A stretch of 64,000 nucleotides of DNA from Centrapalus pauciflorus (GCA_020465985.1 JAANYP010001775.1:50201-114200), one strand, 5' to 3'; positions 1 to 12,800 are shown, counted from the stretch's first letter. A program made the numbers and translations. Notes: generated by a model from the letters alone, not told the origin.

Positions 1-218
1 TCTTCCAGCTTTCGAATTCAAATCTAGAATTCATTATCTTGCTCAACTTCTGACCCTAAGATTTGGAAGAAGTAAACCCACAAACCGATAATTTATTTCT
101 GACAATACCCTTTTTACAATTAATTTAATCAGAAATTAAATCATAATAATTGCTTAGTTGTCACTAACTAATTGGTTCACGTGCTTACTAATAAATGGTG
201 TGCAACGGATCCTATCCC

Positions 219-219
<1 letters not shown>
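1..219. other. Intergenic flank, nothing recognised
   Basis: AT-rich sequence without a supported gene or repeat structure. It leads into the first microsatellite of the window. Confidence 0.5.
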
Positions 220-292
<73 letters not shown>

Positions 293-316
293 GTGTGTGT
301 GTGTGTGTGTGTGTGT
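220..316. repeat. Compound (TA)n(TG)n microsatellite
   Basis: A short TA run passes into about 85 bases of TG with one slip (a TTG). It directly borders the left inverted repeat of the element at 317-6226, and a pure TA array borders that element's right end. Open frames across it on both strands are repeat translations, not genes. Confidence 0.95.
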
Positions 317-514
317 AGGTCGGGATCAATGGGGTACCATGTTAAACTGAGGAACCGGAGTCCAGCCATATTTGGTTATAAGTTTATAAGGGTAATATAG
401 TCAATTAGGTTTATCTTAAATAATGAATGACAACTAATAAATTAATAGATCCCTTAATTATAGGGATTTTTTTCCATAACATATCTATAATAAATTTCAA
501 AATAAGTTTTAATC

Positions 515-640
515 AACATGTTCAATTGGATTCGACAATGTGTTTTTGTGAACATATTTAATCGGATTCGACAATCGGTTTTAGTGAACATGTTCAATTA
601 GATTCGACAATGGGTTTTAATGAATATGTTCAACCGAATG
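515..640. repeat. 36-bp tandem repeat, about 3.5 copies
   Basis: Three full units and a partial unit of a 36-bp sequence begin AACATGTTCAAT and contain GGATTCGACAATG, with a few substitutions between units. Related GAACATGTTCAATCG pieces lie at 700-726 and 5948-5970, the latter beyond the Copia element, so the Copia element landed within this repetitive interior. Confidence 0.85.
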
Positions 641-732
641 TGTCAAATAAAGGTTTTTTATTATTTTCTCCAAACCGTTCGTGAAGGTTCAATTTCATTT
701 ACACGTTATTGAACATGTGCAATCGGGGTTTA

Positions 733-990
733 TGTTAGGATATTGCTCGTCACACACACAACGTAAATAGAAAGCGATAACACAATGATATTACGTAGTT
801 CGGTCGATGTTCTGACCTACGTCCACGGGGGCAACTAGGGTTTTCTTATTATGAGGTGATAAAGAAATATTACAAGTACAATGAGATTATATAGACTAAT
901 ACAAGGTAATGTTTCCTTAATTAACCTATGGGCTACAAAGGAATTAGGGCCGGCTGCCCCTTTCTCAATATTGAAGCCTACATCTCAACA
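733..990 (-). repeat. Copia 3' LTR (left in window)
   Basis: The 258-bp repeat has TG...CA boundaries on both strands. It lacks a 9-bp CA-rich unit present in the partner LTR. A polypurine tract adjoins its inner edge on the minus strand. Confidence 0.96.
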
Positions 991-1001
991 ATCTCCCACT
1001 T
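991..1001 (-). other. Copia polypurine tract
   Basis: On the minus strand it reads AAGTGGGAGAT and directly abuts the 3' LTR. This is where plus-strand DNA synthesis would be primed. Confidence 0.85.
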
Positions 1002-1098
1002 GGAGGCTTCGAAACTCGAACATCTGCGCTCCACTGTACTTTTGTGAAAGAATTCACCATACTTTAAACCCACCTAGTTGCCACCTGCCTTCTCATCA

Positions 1099-1944
1099 CT
1101 ATTCCTGAAGGCCAGCTGAAGTTGCACAGAACTTCAGCTTATCCAGCGTTGCAGATTTTGTAAACATATCTGCTGGATTCTTCGTACCAAGGATCTTCTT
1201 CACTGAAAGCGTCCCATCGCTTACCAAATCCCTAATGAAGTGATACTTCATCTGAATGTGTTTCGTTCTGCTGTGAAATACTGGATTCCTTGCGAGATGA
1301 ACCGCACTCTGGTTATCGCAATTGAGGACATAGTCCTTTTGATTTATACCCAATTCCGAGAGAAAGTTTCTTAACCAAATAAGCTCCTTGCCAGCTTCTG
1401 CTATGGCCATATATTCTGCTTCAGTGGTTGAAAGAGCAACACTCTTTTGCAATCGGGACATCCAACTGATAGCTGTACCCCCAACAGTAAACACATAACC
1501 TGTGGTGCTTTTCCCGGTATCCACACAACCTCCCAAATCTGCATCAGAATAACCTTCTAAGATTACTTTCTTTCTGCTGAAACATAAAGCAAACTTAGAG
1601 GTGCCTTTCAAATAGCGTAGCAGCCACTTAACCCCTTCCCAGTGCTCCTTCCCCGGATTCGACATAAACCTGCTGACCACTCCCACTGCGTGAGCAATAT
1701 CAGGTCTCGTGCAAACCATTGCATACATCAGACTACCAACTGCTGAGGCATAAGGAACATTGGCCATTTCTGCTTTGTCTTTGTCAGTCTTTGGAGATTG
1801 CTTCTTTGAGAGTTTCATGTGACTAGCTAGAGGCGTGTTTCTGGGCTTTGCATCTGACATACTGAATTTTTCTAGGATTTTTCCAACATACTTCTCCTGC
1901 GAGAGCTTCAAAGTACCAGCAGCTCTGTCTCGAATTATGTTCAT
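1099..1944 (-). pseudogene. Copia polyprotein, end of RT and RNase H portion
   Basis: A 281-codon segment begins just after an in-frame TGA and stays in the same frame as the integrase/RT segment upstream. It contains the spacer seen in Copia proteins (YASAVGSLMYAMVCTRPDIA) and an RNase H domain with SDADLGGCVDTGKSTTGY, STTEAEYMA and CDNQSAVHLARNP, ending with the frequent NPADMFTK stretch. The RNase H acidic residues look present. The only defect visible in this part is the stop that separates it from RT. Confidence 0.93.
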
Positions 1945-1956
1945 TCCCAGAATTTG

Positions 1957-3987
1957 TCATGCAGCTCCCAAATCCTTCATTTCGAATTCTTTAGATAACT
2001 GCCGCTTCAGTCTTTTGATTTCTTCCATGTCAGACCCGGCTACCAACATATCGTCAACATATAACAGAAGAATGATATATGAAGACTTAAACTTCTTCAG
2101 ATAGCAACAATGATCTGTATCACATCTTTTGTACCCGTTATTCTGCATGAATTCATCAAACTTCAAGTACCACTGCCTTGGAGCTTGCTTCAGGCCATAA
2201 AGACTCTTCTGCAGTTTGCAAACCAAATTCTCTTTTCCGGTTATCAGAAAACCTTCTGGTTGTGCCATGTAGATGTCTTCATTCAGGCTTCCGTGCAAGA
2301 AAGCAGTCTTAACATCAAGTTGCTCCAAGTGTAGATCTTCTGCAGCTACAATACTAAGGACTATTCTGATTGTGGTCATCTTCACAACCGGTGAAAAGAT
2401 CTCGTTGTAATCGATTCCCTCTTTCTGTTGGAATCCCTTAACCACCAATCTAGCCTTGTACCTCTTGCTACCATCTACTTCATCTTTGACCCTGAAAACC
2501 CATTTGTTTTCCAATGCTTTCTTACTTGCCGGTAGTTTAACCAAGGACCAAGTCTTGTTCTTTTCAAGAGACCTCATCTCTTCATCCATAGCTTTCTTCC
2601 ACTGAGTAGAGTCATTCAGATTTGTAGCTTCTGAATAACATTGAGGCTCACCGTTGTCGGTCAATAACAGATAGTTCACTGAAGGAGAAAATCTCTGTGG
2701 TCGCTTTGTAACTCTGGTAGATCTTCTTACCCAATTTTCAGTGTCAGTAGCTTCACTTTCTGTGCTCCCACTATTCTCGGTATTCTCATTGTTTTCATAT
2801 CCTTCAGGTTCATCTGAACTCCCACTGCCTTGAGAGATCACTTCTGATTCAGAATTGTTAACAGGCCTGACAATGTCCTCTTCAGAAATTTCATCATACA
2901 CGGCTTCATCTGGTTTCTTATCCTTGTTTGAAGCAGCTGCAAGTTCATCTTTGTAAAGCGCCTTTTCATTGAATGTTACGTCTCTGCTTCTAATAACCCT
3001 TTTGCTGTGATTATCCCAGAAGCGATAGCCCATATCATCCAAACCATAACCAATAAAGGTACACTTCCTTGCCTTTGCCTCAAGCTTGTCTTTATCTGCA
3101 TCTTTAATCTTGACGTAAGAAACACAACCGAAAACTTTCAAGTGTTTAAGAGATACCTCTCGACCTTGCCATTCTTCTTCAGGAATCTTGAAACCAAGGG
3201 GAACTGACGGTCCACGATTAATGAGATAAGCTGCGGTGTTAACTGAATCAGCCCAGAACATTTTCGGTAAACCTGCATGTAATCTCATGCTCTTTGCCCT
3301 TTCATTTATAGTCCTGTTCATTCTTTCCGCAACCCCGTTCTGCTGAGGTGTTTCAGGAACCGTTTTCAACATCCTGATTCCATGCTCGACACAATAATCG
3401 ATAAACTCTTTGCTACTGTATTCACCCCCATTATCTGACTTCAAGCATTTAACCTTCAGATTCGTTTCATTTTCAACTGCGACCTTCCACTTCTTAAAGG
3501 TGTTGAAAACCTCAGATTTGCATTTGAGAAAATAAACCCACACTTTTCTCGTGGAATCATCAATGAAAGTAACGTAATATCGAGAACCTCCTACCGAAGA
3601 AACTGAAGTAGGACCGTAGACGTCAGAATGAATCAGCTCCAACTTTCTGGCCTTGGGTGGTTGACCCATCTTTGCAGAGGAAACTTTCTTTTGCTTACCT
3701 AGGACACATGGTTCACAAAAGTCAGTAATAACACTTTTCAGATTCGGAATTTTACCTTTTGAAGCTAACATCTTCATTCCCTTCTCACTCATATGCCCAA
3801 GTCTTTGGTGCCATAGAGTAGACGCCTCTGAATCTTCGACTGCTGCATTTGCTTCACCGTTAGAAGTCTCAGCCATGTAAAGCGTTCCTTGTTTCTTTCC
3901 ACGAGCGACAACAAGGTTCCCTTTTGTTACTTTCCACTGGTGGTCACCGAAACTCACATGATGACCTTCATCATCTAGTTGTCCCAC
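1957..3987 (-). pseudogene. Copia polyprotein, GAG-pre-integrase, integrase and reverse transcriptase
   Basis: A 676-codon segment. Near its start is the GAG-pre-integrase zinc-binding region (LWHQRLGHMS with CEPCVLGK), followed by the integrase core (IHSDVYGP, then DNGGEYSS and PQQNGVAERMNRT, covering the D,D-35-E residues). The RT begins near WVFRVKDEVDGS and carries the catalytic YVDDM box in LLLYVDDMLVAG. It ends at a TGA in place of a codon between GAA and QILG, which is compatible with a C-to-T change of an arginine CGA. Upstream it is out of frame with the protease segment, with the shift near 3975-3995. Confidence 0.95.
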
Positions 3988-4273
3988 AGATCCAGTTCGT
4001 TCCCAAAGAAGTCTTCAGAGTCACGTCCCCAACACCTGTGATGTCAAGTGTGTTATTATCAGCTAACCTTACCTTGCCATCGCAGTGCCGGAAATTCTGC
4101 ATTACTTTCTTGCAATGGCTAGCATGAAACGAAGCACCCGAATCCATAACCCAAGATTCAATCGGACACTCCACGCAACAAATCAGTGCATCATCAAACT
4201 CGGCTGCAACATTTACCTCCTTTTTGCCTTTGTCTGCCACTGGTTTAGTACACTGACTCTTAAAGTGACCCAC
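3971..4273 (-). pseudogene. Copia aspartic protease segment
   Basis: About 100 codons. It begins inside the nucleocapsid zinc knuckle (GHFKSQC) and includes the protease active-site stretch WVMDSGASFHAS followed by a typical LADN...GVGDV region. It is frameshifted from gag on its 5' side (about 4270-4320) and from the integrase segment on its 3' side. Together with the TGA further on, this gives three lesions in the polyprotein. Confidence 0.9.
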
Positions 4274-5007
4274 CTCTTTACAATTCCAACATGTGATGTC
4301 TTTTCTAGGTCTGGACTGACTTCTTCTTTTGGACTTTGATTGACCTCTGTTGTTACCCCCCTGTGTTGTTTTCTGCCCCTTTCTTCTGTACTCAGCAAGC
4401 TGCTCGAACCTCTGCTCGATCCTTCCCCATTATTTCTTCTACGGATATCTTCACCCAAGATTAAATCTCGGATGCCTTCGAAAGTAAGCTTAGTATTTCC
4501 CGAAGAACTACTAACAGCTGTGACCGTTCCAGACCAACTCTCTGGTAGAGAAGACAATAACAGCAACGCCTGAATCTCATCATCGAATTTAATGTCAACG
4601 GATACAAGCCTTGAGAGTATCAGATTAAATTCGTTCACATGATTAGTTACCGACATTCCTTCCTTCATCTTCGTGTTTACCAACTGTCTGATCAAGAACA
4701 TCTTGTTAGCAGCGGACGGTTTCTCATACATGTTGTACAGTGCTTTCATCAACCCAAAAGTCGTCTTTTCATTGACAATGTTGTACGCAACATTCCTTGC
4801 CAATGATAGCCTGACGACACCAAGGGCTTGACGATCCAACAAATCCCAGTCAGCTTGGCCCATAGCCTCCGGTTTAATACCACTCAACGGTTCATGCAAC
4901 TTCTTCTTGTAAAGGTAATCCTCAATTTGCATTTTCCAGAAACCAAAATCATGCCCCTCAAATTTATCGATCTTAACATTTCCATCCTCAGCCATCGTTT
5001 CAAACAA
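4213..5007 (-). pseudogene. Copia gag (capsid) segment
   Basis: A 264-codon frame starts about 600 bp inside the 5' LTR. Its N-terminus (KFEGHDFGFWKMQIEDYL) and the LLLLSSLPESW and LILGEDIRRR stretches are typical of Copia gag of the UBN2/DUF4219 type. The last 25 or so codons are out of frame: the true zinc-knuckle frame is the one beginning at 4273. An earlier ATG choice (5007 or the second Met at 4995) cannot be resolved. Confidence 0.9.
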
Positions 5008-5621
5008 ATCTATTTAATTAATCGAAACAAGATTGATATATAGTGTTCAAACACAGCAATGGCTCGCTGCCTGAACTTGACGACTATTCTATTGAACACT
5101 ATCGTTTGCAATCAATCTTAAATAAATAGAAAAAACAAAGTTTGAAAACGAGTGCACCTGATTTTGTCGAACGAATCTGACAACCAATCTGACAGAAAAT
5201 TCTCCACAGAACCAACTCCAAATAATCAGCAAAAAACCAACTCCAAAACCAGCAAAAAAGAACCAACCAGAACCAAACCCCAAAACTAGCAAGAACCAAA
5301 CCCTAATCGCTAGAGTTTTGATGCAACAGCAGCAAACGGCAGCAAACAACCCCAAAAATTAGGGTTTCTGCACCAAAGAGACTTCTGGCTGCTAGGGTTT
5401 CTGCTGGCGGCGGCGCGAACAGCAGAGGCGGCTAGGGTTTCTGAGCAAAGGGTTCTGCGCAAAAGGGTTTCTGGCGGCTAGGGTTTCAGACGGCTGGGGT
5501 TTCAGAGGCGGCTAGGGTTTCAGGCGCAGGCGGCGGTCGACGGCGGCTATCGGCGGCGGCGCTCAGGCGACGGCGGTGGCGGCAGGGGCTGGGTTGTGAC
5601 AAACCTGGCTTTGATACCAGT
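5008..5621 (-). other. Copia 5' untranslated leader with PBS
   Basis: Non-coding leader between the 5' LTR and gag. The PBS at 5607-5619 reads TGGTATCAAAGCC on the minus strand, complementary to the 3' end of initiator tRNA-Met as in most plant Copia elements, with a 2-nt gap from the LTR. The leader contains a GC-rich run of variants of GGCGGCTAGGGTTTC (about 5390-5560), unusual in this AT-rich window. Confidence 0.85.
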
Positions 5622-5888
5622 TGTTAGGATATTGCTCGTCACACACACAACACACACAACGTAAATAGAAAGCGATAACACAACGATATTACGTGGTTCG
5701 GTCGATGTTCTGACCTACGTCCATGGGGGCAACTAGGGTTTTATTATTATGAGGTGATAAAGAAATATTACAAGTACAATGAGATTATATAGACTAATAC
5801 AAGGTAATGTTTCCTTAATTAACCTATGGGCTACAAAGGAATTAGGGCCGGTTGCCCCTTTCTCAATATTGAAGCCTACATCTCAACA
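5622..5888 (-). repeat. Copia 5' LTR (right in window)
   Basis: 267 bp with TG...CA ends. It differs from the partner LTR by five substitutions and one extra 9-bp CA-rich unit near its TG end. It is flanked on the right by the GTTTA duplication. Confidence 0.96.
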
Positions 5889-6222
5889 GTTTATTGTGTT
5901 TTTAGTCATTGTTAACCGTTTTGGTGATATAAACCAATATCGACGGTATTGAACATGTTCAATCGTGGTTTATGAAGTGTCATCATTGCACATGTTCAGT
6001 ATGGGTGTAAGGAAAATATTAACTGAAATGGAGATTTTTATGGGATACACAGAATATTTGATTCTAATTTAAACATTTTAATGCCATTTTTACCCTCAAC
6101 ATTAATAAATGTGGACAATAATTTTAAGCAAAATTTATATTATATTTTAATGATTTTAGTTATAAATGATTGGCTATAAATGGTTCCTGGGTACCCCAGT
6201 CTAACATGGTATCCCATTGATC

Positions 6223-6970
<748 letters not shown>

Positions 6971-7717
6971 GAGGAGGAGATTCAATTGAGAACTTTTATG
7001 CATCGAGTTACAAAAGAACATATATCATCCATTAGATCAAAAATTGTATGGATTAGATTAAAAACAAAAGGGTAAATAGTTGAACAATTTTATGCATCTT
7101 GTACATTATAAAAACAAACAAAGAAGGGTATTTTGGGAAATGTGCATACCTCATTAAATTTAATATTTCAACAAATAATCAAATAATAAATGTTAATTAA
7201 ATTCAATTGATACATTTCCAAATTTAACAAAACTTATACAAATTCAAAAAAGATTATAGAGATCGATGCATTTTATCGTTAATCATGTTTATCTATGCAT
7301 CGTGTTTAAAAAAGACGCATTTAACAAAAAAATACACAAATTCATTTATGCATCATGTTCAACTTGTTCATCATTCATATATGCATCGTGTTCATCATTC
7401 ATATTCTTCATTCATCTATGCATCGTATTCATCTAGCTTGTTCATCATTTATCTATGCATCGTCATTGTCCGTCATCCATTTACGCATCATCATTTTTTG
7501 TTATTCATCGTTCATCATCCATCTATGCATCGACATTGTTCATCATCCATCTATGCATCATCATTATTCATCGTTTATCATCCATCTATGCATCGTGTTC
7601 TTCATAATCATCACTGGTTGCATCTCTTGTTCATGTTCATCATCATCGTTGTTCATCGTTAATCTTCGTCTTCAAATCATCGTCACTATGAAAATCATGA
7701 AGAACACGATTAGAGAG

Positions 7718-7758
<41 letters not shown>

Positions 7759-7960
7759 GGAGGAAAATGAGGAACGTGGTTAATATGATATTTTAATTCA
7801 AAATGTAACTTCTAACATTCTTTTAATGATTTTTAGAAATAAATTAATTACCATATCTTTAGTTTTCCCTAAATGCCATTTGTGCACCCTTGGTAGATTA
7901 TCCGATGCACAAAAGTTCCTCGAAGTTCTCGATGCATAAAAGTTCTCAATTGAACCTCAA
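6971..7960. mobile_element. TA-microsatellite-associated element, type C copy 1
   Basis: Terminal inverted repeats: left TTCAATTGAGAACTTTTATG then CATCGAG; the reverse complement of the right end is GGTTCAATTGAGAACTTTTA then TGCATCGAG. A near-full-length second copy lies at 53370-54353 in the same orientation. The interior holds a degenerate array based on TTCATC and TATGCATC (about 7275-7640) and a GA tract (about 7725-7755). Apparent frames through it are repeat translations rich in His, Ser and Ile. The family has no recognised transposase. Confidence 0.85.
7275..7640. repeat. Degenerate TATGCATC/TTCATC minisatellite
   Basis: About ten TATGCATC-type octamers spaced irregularly by runs such as GTTCATCATTCATC. 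The same octamer core sits inside the element's terminal inverted repeat. The matching array at about 53685-54000 differs mainly by small indels. Confidence 0.85.
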
Positions 7961-8775
7961 TATATATAATGATTAGCGTGTAAACAACTTTTATAATTTA
8001 AAAAGCTGGATGAAAATATAGACAAAACAAAGGCGGATCATCAACACCTTTTAGCTAGAGATTTCACACCGCGATTGATCTTGTCAACAATAATCAATGG
8101 TGGATGACATCAACATAGAAAATTTCCGTCGATAATATGTCTCAAATCAATTGGTGATTTCGCCTTTGCACTTTTGATTTTGTTGCTAAATTGTCTCCAA
8201 TCCATATGTGATGTATGAAAATTAGATCCATCTTTGAAACAACCTTAATAAAGTAGATAAAAAGTAAAAAAATGTACAAAATTATATTACCCAAAATTAA
8301 TTAAAAAACTATATTATTAAAAGCTATACTTTTAATGGACCCAGCAGTAGTTGGTAATTGGGCCATATTAGGCCTTTTCTATAACACGAATGGGCTGGTA
8401 TTAGTTGGTCCGTAGGCCAATATTATAGTCGAGCTCAACTGAAGTTAGCAACTAGCTGGGCTTTAACTTTCGTTTGGCCCAACTGATTATGCACTTCTAG
8501 TCGCCGTCTGCTTATTGTCCTTTCTTCCTCCAACAGTCCTACATTTCATAAAATTAAGATTTAAGAATATGTATGACCCATGTATGTTGTTCAAACTGCA
8601 AATCCTTGATCCATTTTCATGTTTAAAAAGTTCTTAACCGTATAATACTAAACATACTTTTTACAATGCATCGATATGATATATGAAGTTTTTTATTTAT
8701 ACATAAGATACATATACTTTATTTTGTTCATTAATATTGTACGTATGATGATTGCTAAGCGGTAGTACTATATGT
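7961..8775. other. Intergenic, nothing recognised
   Basis: AT-rich sequence with no coding frame or repeat I can support. The part around 8335-8520 is less AT-rich and has repeated GGCC-containing pieces (GGGCCATATTAGGCC, GTAGGCCAATAT), which may be an old transposon end. Confidence 0.4.
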
Positions 8776-9268
8776 TAGGGGTGAGCTCAGTACCGGACTG
8801 AACCGGTACCGCTCCCGAAAATACCGAAACCGAATTATTAGTTTTGAAAGAACCGTATACCGAACCGTATAATTTTATATGGTGCCGGTTCGGTTCCGGT
8901 TCTGGGACCGAGTTTTCGGTGCCAGTCACGTATTGGGACCGAATAAGGAAAATATATCAAATACCAAACATACATCACCAAATATTGCACCCGAATACCG
9001 AATTCCTAATACCAAAAACCGAATATCAAATACCGAATACCGAACAAAGATTAACGTTTTAAAGTTACAAATACCGAATTTTAGCTAATTTATATATTCG
9101 GTTCGGGATCGGGATATTCGGGATAAATATGGTACCGAAACCGAGAGTACCGAATACCGAATTTTAGCTAATTTAAAAACCGAGTACCGGACCGAATATA
9201 TTAATTCGGTATCGGTCGGTACCGGTATCGGTTCGGGTTCGGAAAATGGTACCCGTCACTCACCCGTA
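8776..9268. mobile_element. Non-autonomous hAT element with CCGAAT/ACCG subterminal repeats
   Basis: Terminal repeats TAGGGGTGAG and (reverse complement) TACGGGTGAG. The flanking 8-bp duplication is CTATATGT / CTATACGT (7 of 8 match), typical of hAT. The interior is dense in ACCGAATACCGAA and GGTACCGG-type repeats in both orientations, as in the subterminal transposase-binding repeats of hAT elements. It lies about 580 bp upstream of the NAC start codon. Confidence 0.85.
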
Positions 9269-9844
9269 CTATACGTGGAAACAAATATCGTTGGTAAGAA
9301 ATAATTAAATATTATATTTAATATTACATTCAGCCTAATGTTTCTAAGAGAAGTTTATAACTATATATATTTATACAACATAATGAAATATAAAAGTTAA
9401 ACTAATTGGACAATGTAGTTTTTTTATAAGAAATAATATATGATAAATAATTGTTACATTAGAAAATTACTTTAAAAATAAAATTCCGAGCGACAGATGA
9501 GTATATCACTTGGTAGATTTTAGTTGTGCATCATTGTTATTGTTCAATTTGTTTTTATAAAAATCATTAAAAAAATGAATTATAATTGCTAGTATTGCTG
9601 TAAAAAAACACGTTGAATAAAATTACAATTACAAGCCCAGGCAGGCAGGCAGGCAGAGGCAGCCCTCGTTGTAAGAAAATTATGATAAAGATATTAACTT
9701 TATTTTTTCAGCCACCGTTACTTTGTAAAGAAGCCAATGGTTTCAAAAGTAACTACTTTTCGGCCATCTTTTTCATTTTCGTTATCGAGACTAGTACTAC
9801 TAGGGTTTTGCTGCATTTCTTCTTTTGATTGATGATCGTGAGAA
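9269..9844 (+). promoter_or_regulatory. Upstream region of the NAC gene
   Basis: AT-rich, non-coding. It contains a (CAGG)n run at about 9637-9655. No TATA box or initiation site is chosen with confidence. Confidence 0.4.
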
Positions 9845-12800
9845 ATGGAGGCACTGCCGTTGGGTTTCAGATTTCGTCCGACGGATGAGGAACTTATCAG
9901 CTACTACCTCCGCCAAAAAATCAACGGCCGCCATTCGGAGGTTCATATCATCCCGGAAGTCGATGTCTGCAAGATGGAGCCTTGGGATTTACCTGGTTTC
10001 TCTCCCTCTTACCTTCTAATTTTCGCTACTCTCTGTCTGTCTATGTTTTGTGTGTATTGTCTGGTGCATCAGCGTAGTGTTCTCTGATGCGATTTCGTCT
10101 TTAGATGTTCTCACTTTTTGGTTTATCGTTTTAAATGCTTAAATATGACCACGACCCCCAATCTGGAATCTGGAATTTGTGCTTGTTAATGTTCAATTGC
10201 ATTTATTCATAGAATATTTATCCGGTCAGAATCATAGTATTTCTGGTTTATCCCCCTGGAAAGAGACTTCAGATTTATATCATCACCTCCTTTCTTCTTA
10301 ATTTGGATTGAAAGAATCATTTTGTACTCTTACACCCTTTTCACTAATTTAATTGGAATATTTTATTAATGAGGGTTTCTTTCTGTATCACCTTGAAGAA
10401 ATGTGTCTGAACAGAATAGGAAACTTGTATGTGATATTGGATGATCAATGTTTATGATGGTTTTTGGAACTGACGTGCTACCAGTTTTAACATATTATGC
10501 ATGTATGCGTATGTAGATCAATCGATTATAAAGACAGATGATCCGGAGTGGTTTTTCTTTTGTCCCCGGGATAGGAAGTATCCAAATGGGCATCGTTCAA
10601 ATCGTGCCACAGGTGCTGGTTACTGGAAGGCTACAGGGAAGGACCGAACCATAAAATCCAGGGGTCGCTCAGATGCTCAGATAATTGGCATGAAGAAGAC
10701 TTTAGTTTTCTACAGAGGTCGAGCTCCCAAGGGTGAGCGAACTCACTGGATCATGCATGAGTATCGTGCCACAGAAAAAGATCTTGATGGCACCAATCCT
10801 GGCCAGGTTATTGTTAATATTACTGTCTCCCCTCATTGTGGTTTTGCTTGTGCTACTTTCAAGTGTCTAATTTATTGGCGATTTTGTATTTGAAATGATT
10901 CAATGAACAACCGAAACTTATAGAGGGTCTCTATATGTCATCAAATTTGTTCTTTTTGTAAGGTTATGATTACAGTGTCAGCAGACATTTCCATCAGGAT
11001 TTGTTTGTTTGGATAAGAACCTGATATGCCTCCATTATGCATCAGTTCTGAAAGTAGTTATTGGAAGCATAAACTGTTAACTTTGCATGATGTGGTTAGT
11101 GGATCACCGAAGATCCTTAGGGAAATATCCAGAATAGCCTAGCTTGATGATTCTATGGATACTTAGTTTTCTTCATGTTGCAGTTTCCGTGTTTTCTATC
11201 ATGTAGAATGTTAACGACACTTGTAGCAGGCTTAAACATTGTAGATGAACATAGAATGTTCTTGGATCCACAATGCTCCTTCGGGGGATGAAGTATCCAA
11301 TAAAAAGGGTAGGCCCTAAACCTTTAAGCTTACAAAGTGTTGTATTCCATCAATGCTCTTTTTCTTCTTCATAGCAGCATAGCTTCATTGTATCTAGTGT
11401 TCCCTTATGTGTCTCCTGGATTACAAGAAGTCAGCTACTGATGGACGTGACAAAAAACACTTAAATAAATGTCTTGCACATATATCGATTTTTTCATTCA
11501 CGTCATGCAGGCGGCGTATGTTCTTTGTCGTTTGTTCAGAAAGTCAGATGAAAACACTGATGTCTCCAAGTGTGACGAAGCAGAAGCAGCTGCTTTATCT
11601 CCATCAACACATAAATCATCTCCTGAGAATGCCTCGGTAGATTATCTACAAGGACCATCACCTCAGGATGTGCAAACAGACCCAACCGAGAGATGGATGA
11701 CTGACACTGCTGATAACTTGATTAATAATCCTGTCGTTGTTTGTGAAAGTGGGATTTCCAAAGTAGTTGAAACAGCTGCGAAACCAGCTGAGGTGAGAGA
11801 AATTCTAAATGTAATTCCTTATGTAGCCTTCATATACAGAGTCCTGTTCTAAACCCTTTCCATGATTTCCACTCTTGCAGATTTGTCCGGAACTAGGAGC
11901 GTATCTTGATTCACGCTTTGCAAACGATTTTGGTAGTGATAACAATGGGCTAGATTTCCAGGATGGTACCTGTGAACAGGATGTATCTCTCTCTGAATTG
12001 TTGTCCCTCCTACAAGATGGCAAAGATTGCTCCTTTAAAGAGCCATGTAGTCAGAAAAATGCAGCAGTGGGTTGTGAAACACCTGCCTCTGGCCCCGTTC
12101 AGACTATTTGTCAAGGATTGCCTGTTAAATCACACATAATAAGCAGCGGATATGATTCTGGAGCCTTTGACGTGGACCAAAAGCCGGTAATGAACCGTTG
12201 ATCTTTTTGCTGCTAGTTAGTCAATGACCTGTGTTTGACATTGTCTATTGTTGATTGACGTGGTACGAGTTAAATTTATTGTCGATTGCAGATTCTAGTA
12301 CCTCCAGTGTCTTCTCAATTATCAGGGATGTTCCCTGAGAATAGAGATGGTAATATTATTATTCACCAGGGTGCTTCATCTTCGGGCACCAATATCGGAT
12401 CATTCTATTGCATCGGAAATGACTTGGAGCCATCAACAAGTCAGACTGATGCCAATAATATTGGTAACTATCCTTTCAGTCGACCGGAATTCAAGATCCG
12501 GACCCGTCAACCTCAAACTGACGAATGTTCAGAAAATGTTACGGTGCAAGGCACAGCAGCTAGAAGAATCCGTCTACGAATTGAACCTTCATCTCTCACA
12601 TTCAGCCATATTGATGGCTCTAACAACGACCAGGAGAATGGAGAAGAAACAGGTTCAACGGTATCCGAGGTAAGTTAGAAATACCTGCCTGCCAAACCTG
12701 AGTTCAAGCATTCTTTATAATTTTTGTTACTCATCTGGTTTATAGATATGGTTTTCTTGAAGAAATAATATGTTGGTTGATTTATAGCTGCTCTTATTGC

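Larger units (their letters stand above)
733..5888 (-). mobile_element. Ty1/Copia LTR retrotransposon, structurally complete, coding-defective
   Basis: Two LTRs (733-990 and 5622-5888) begin TGTTAGG and end CTCAACA. A GTTTA target duplication flanks the element (728-732 and 5889-5893). On the minus strand the primer-binding site (5607-5619) and polypurine tract (991-1001) are in the expected places. Gene order is gag, protease, integrase, reverse transcriptase, RNase H, with integrase before RT, which defines Copia. The reading frame is broken by two frameshifts and one in-frame TGA, so this copy is non-autonomous but could be moved in trans. Aligned LTRs differ by five substitutions over 258 bases plus one 9-bp CA-type indel, which suggests a fairly recent insertion. 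Confidence 0.97.

Noticed and set aside
158..400. Open frames through TG/CA repeats (also 6201-7021, 23710-24531, 40377-40601, 51360-51542, 54263-54466, 56664-56990)
   Set aside because: They are dinucleotide repeats read as Tyr-Ile or Cys-Val/His-Thr strings on both strands, with no other protein-like sequence.
7285..7783. 125- and 142-codon frames, and their counterparts at 53749-54173
   Set aside because: Translations of the TTCATC/TATGCATC minisatellite and GA tract in several frames at once; no domain, and they lie inside transposons.
6971..7960. Type C and E elements as Helitrons
   Set aside because: They have long terminal inverted repeats, and no 3' CTRR end with a nearby hairpin or A-T insertion point could be shown.
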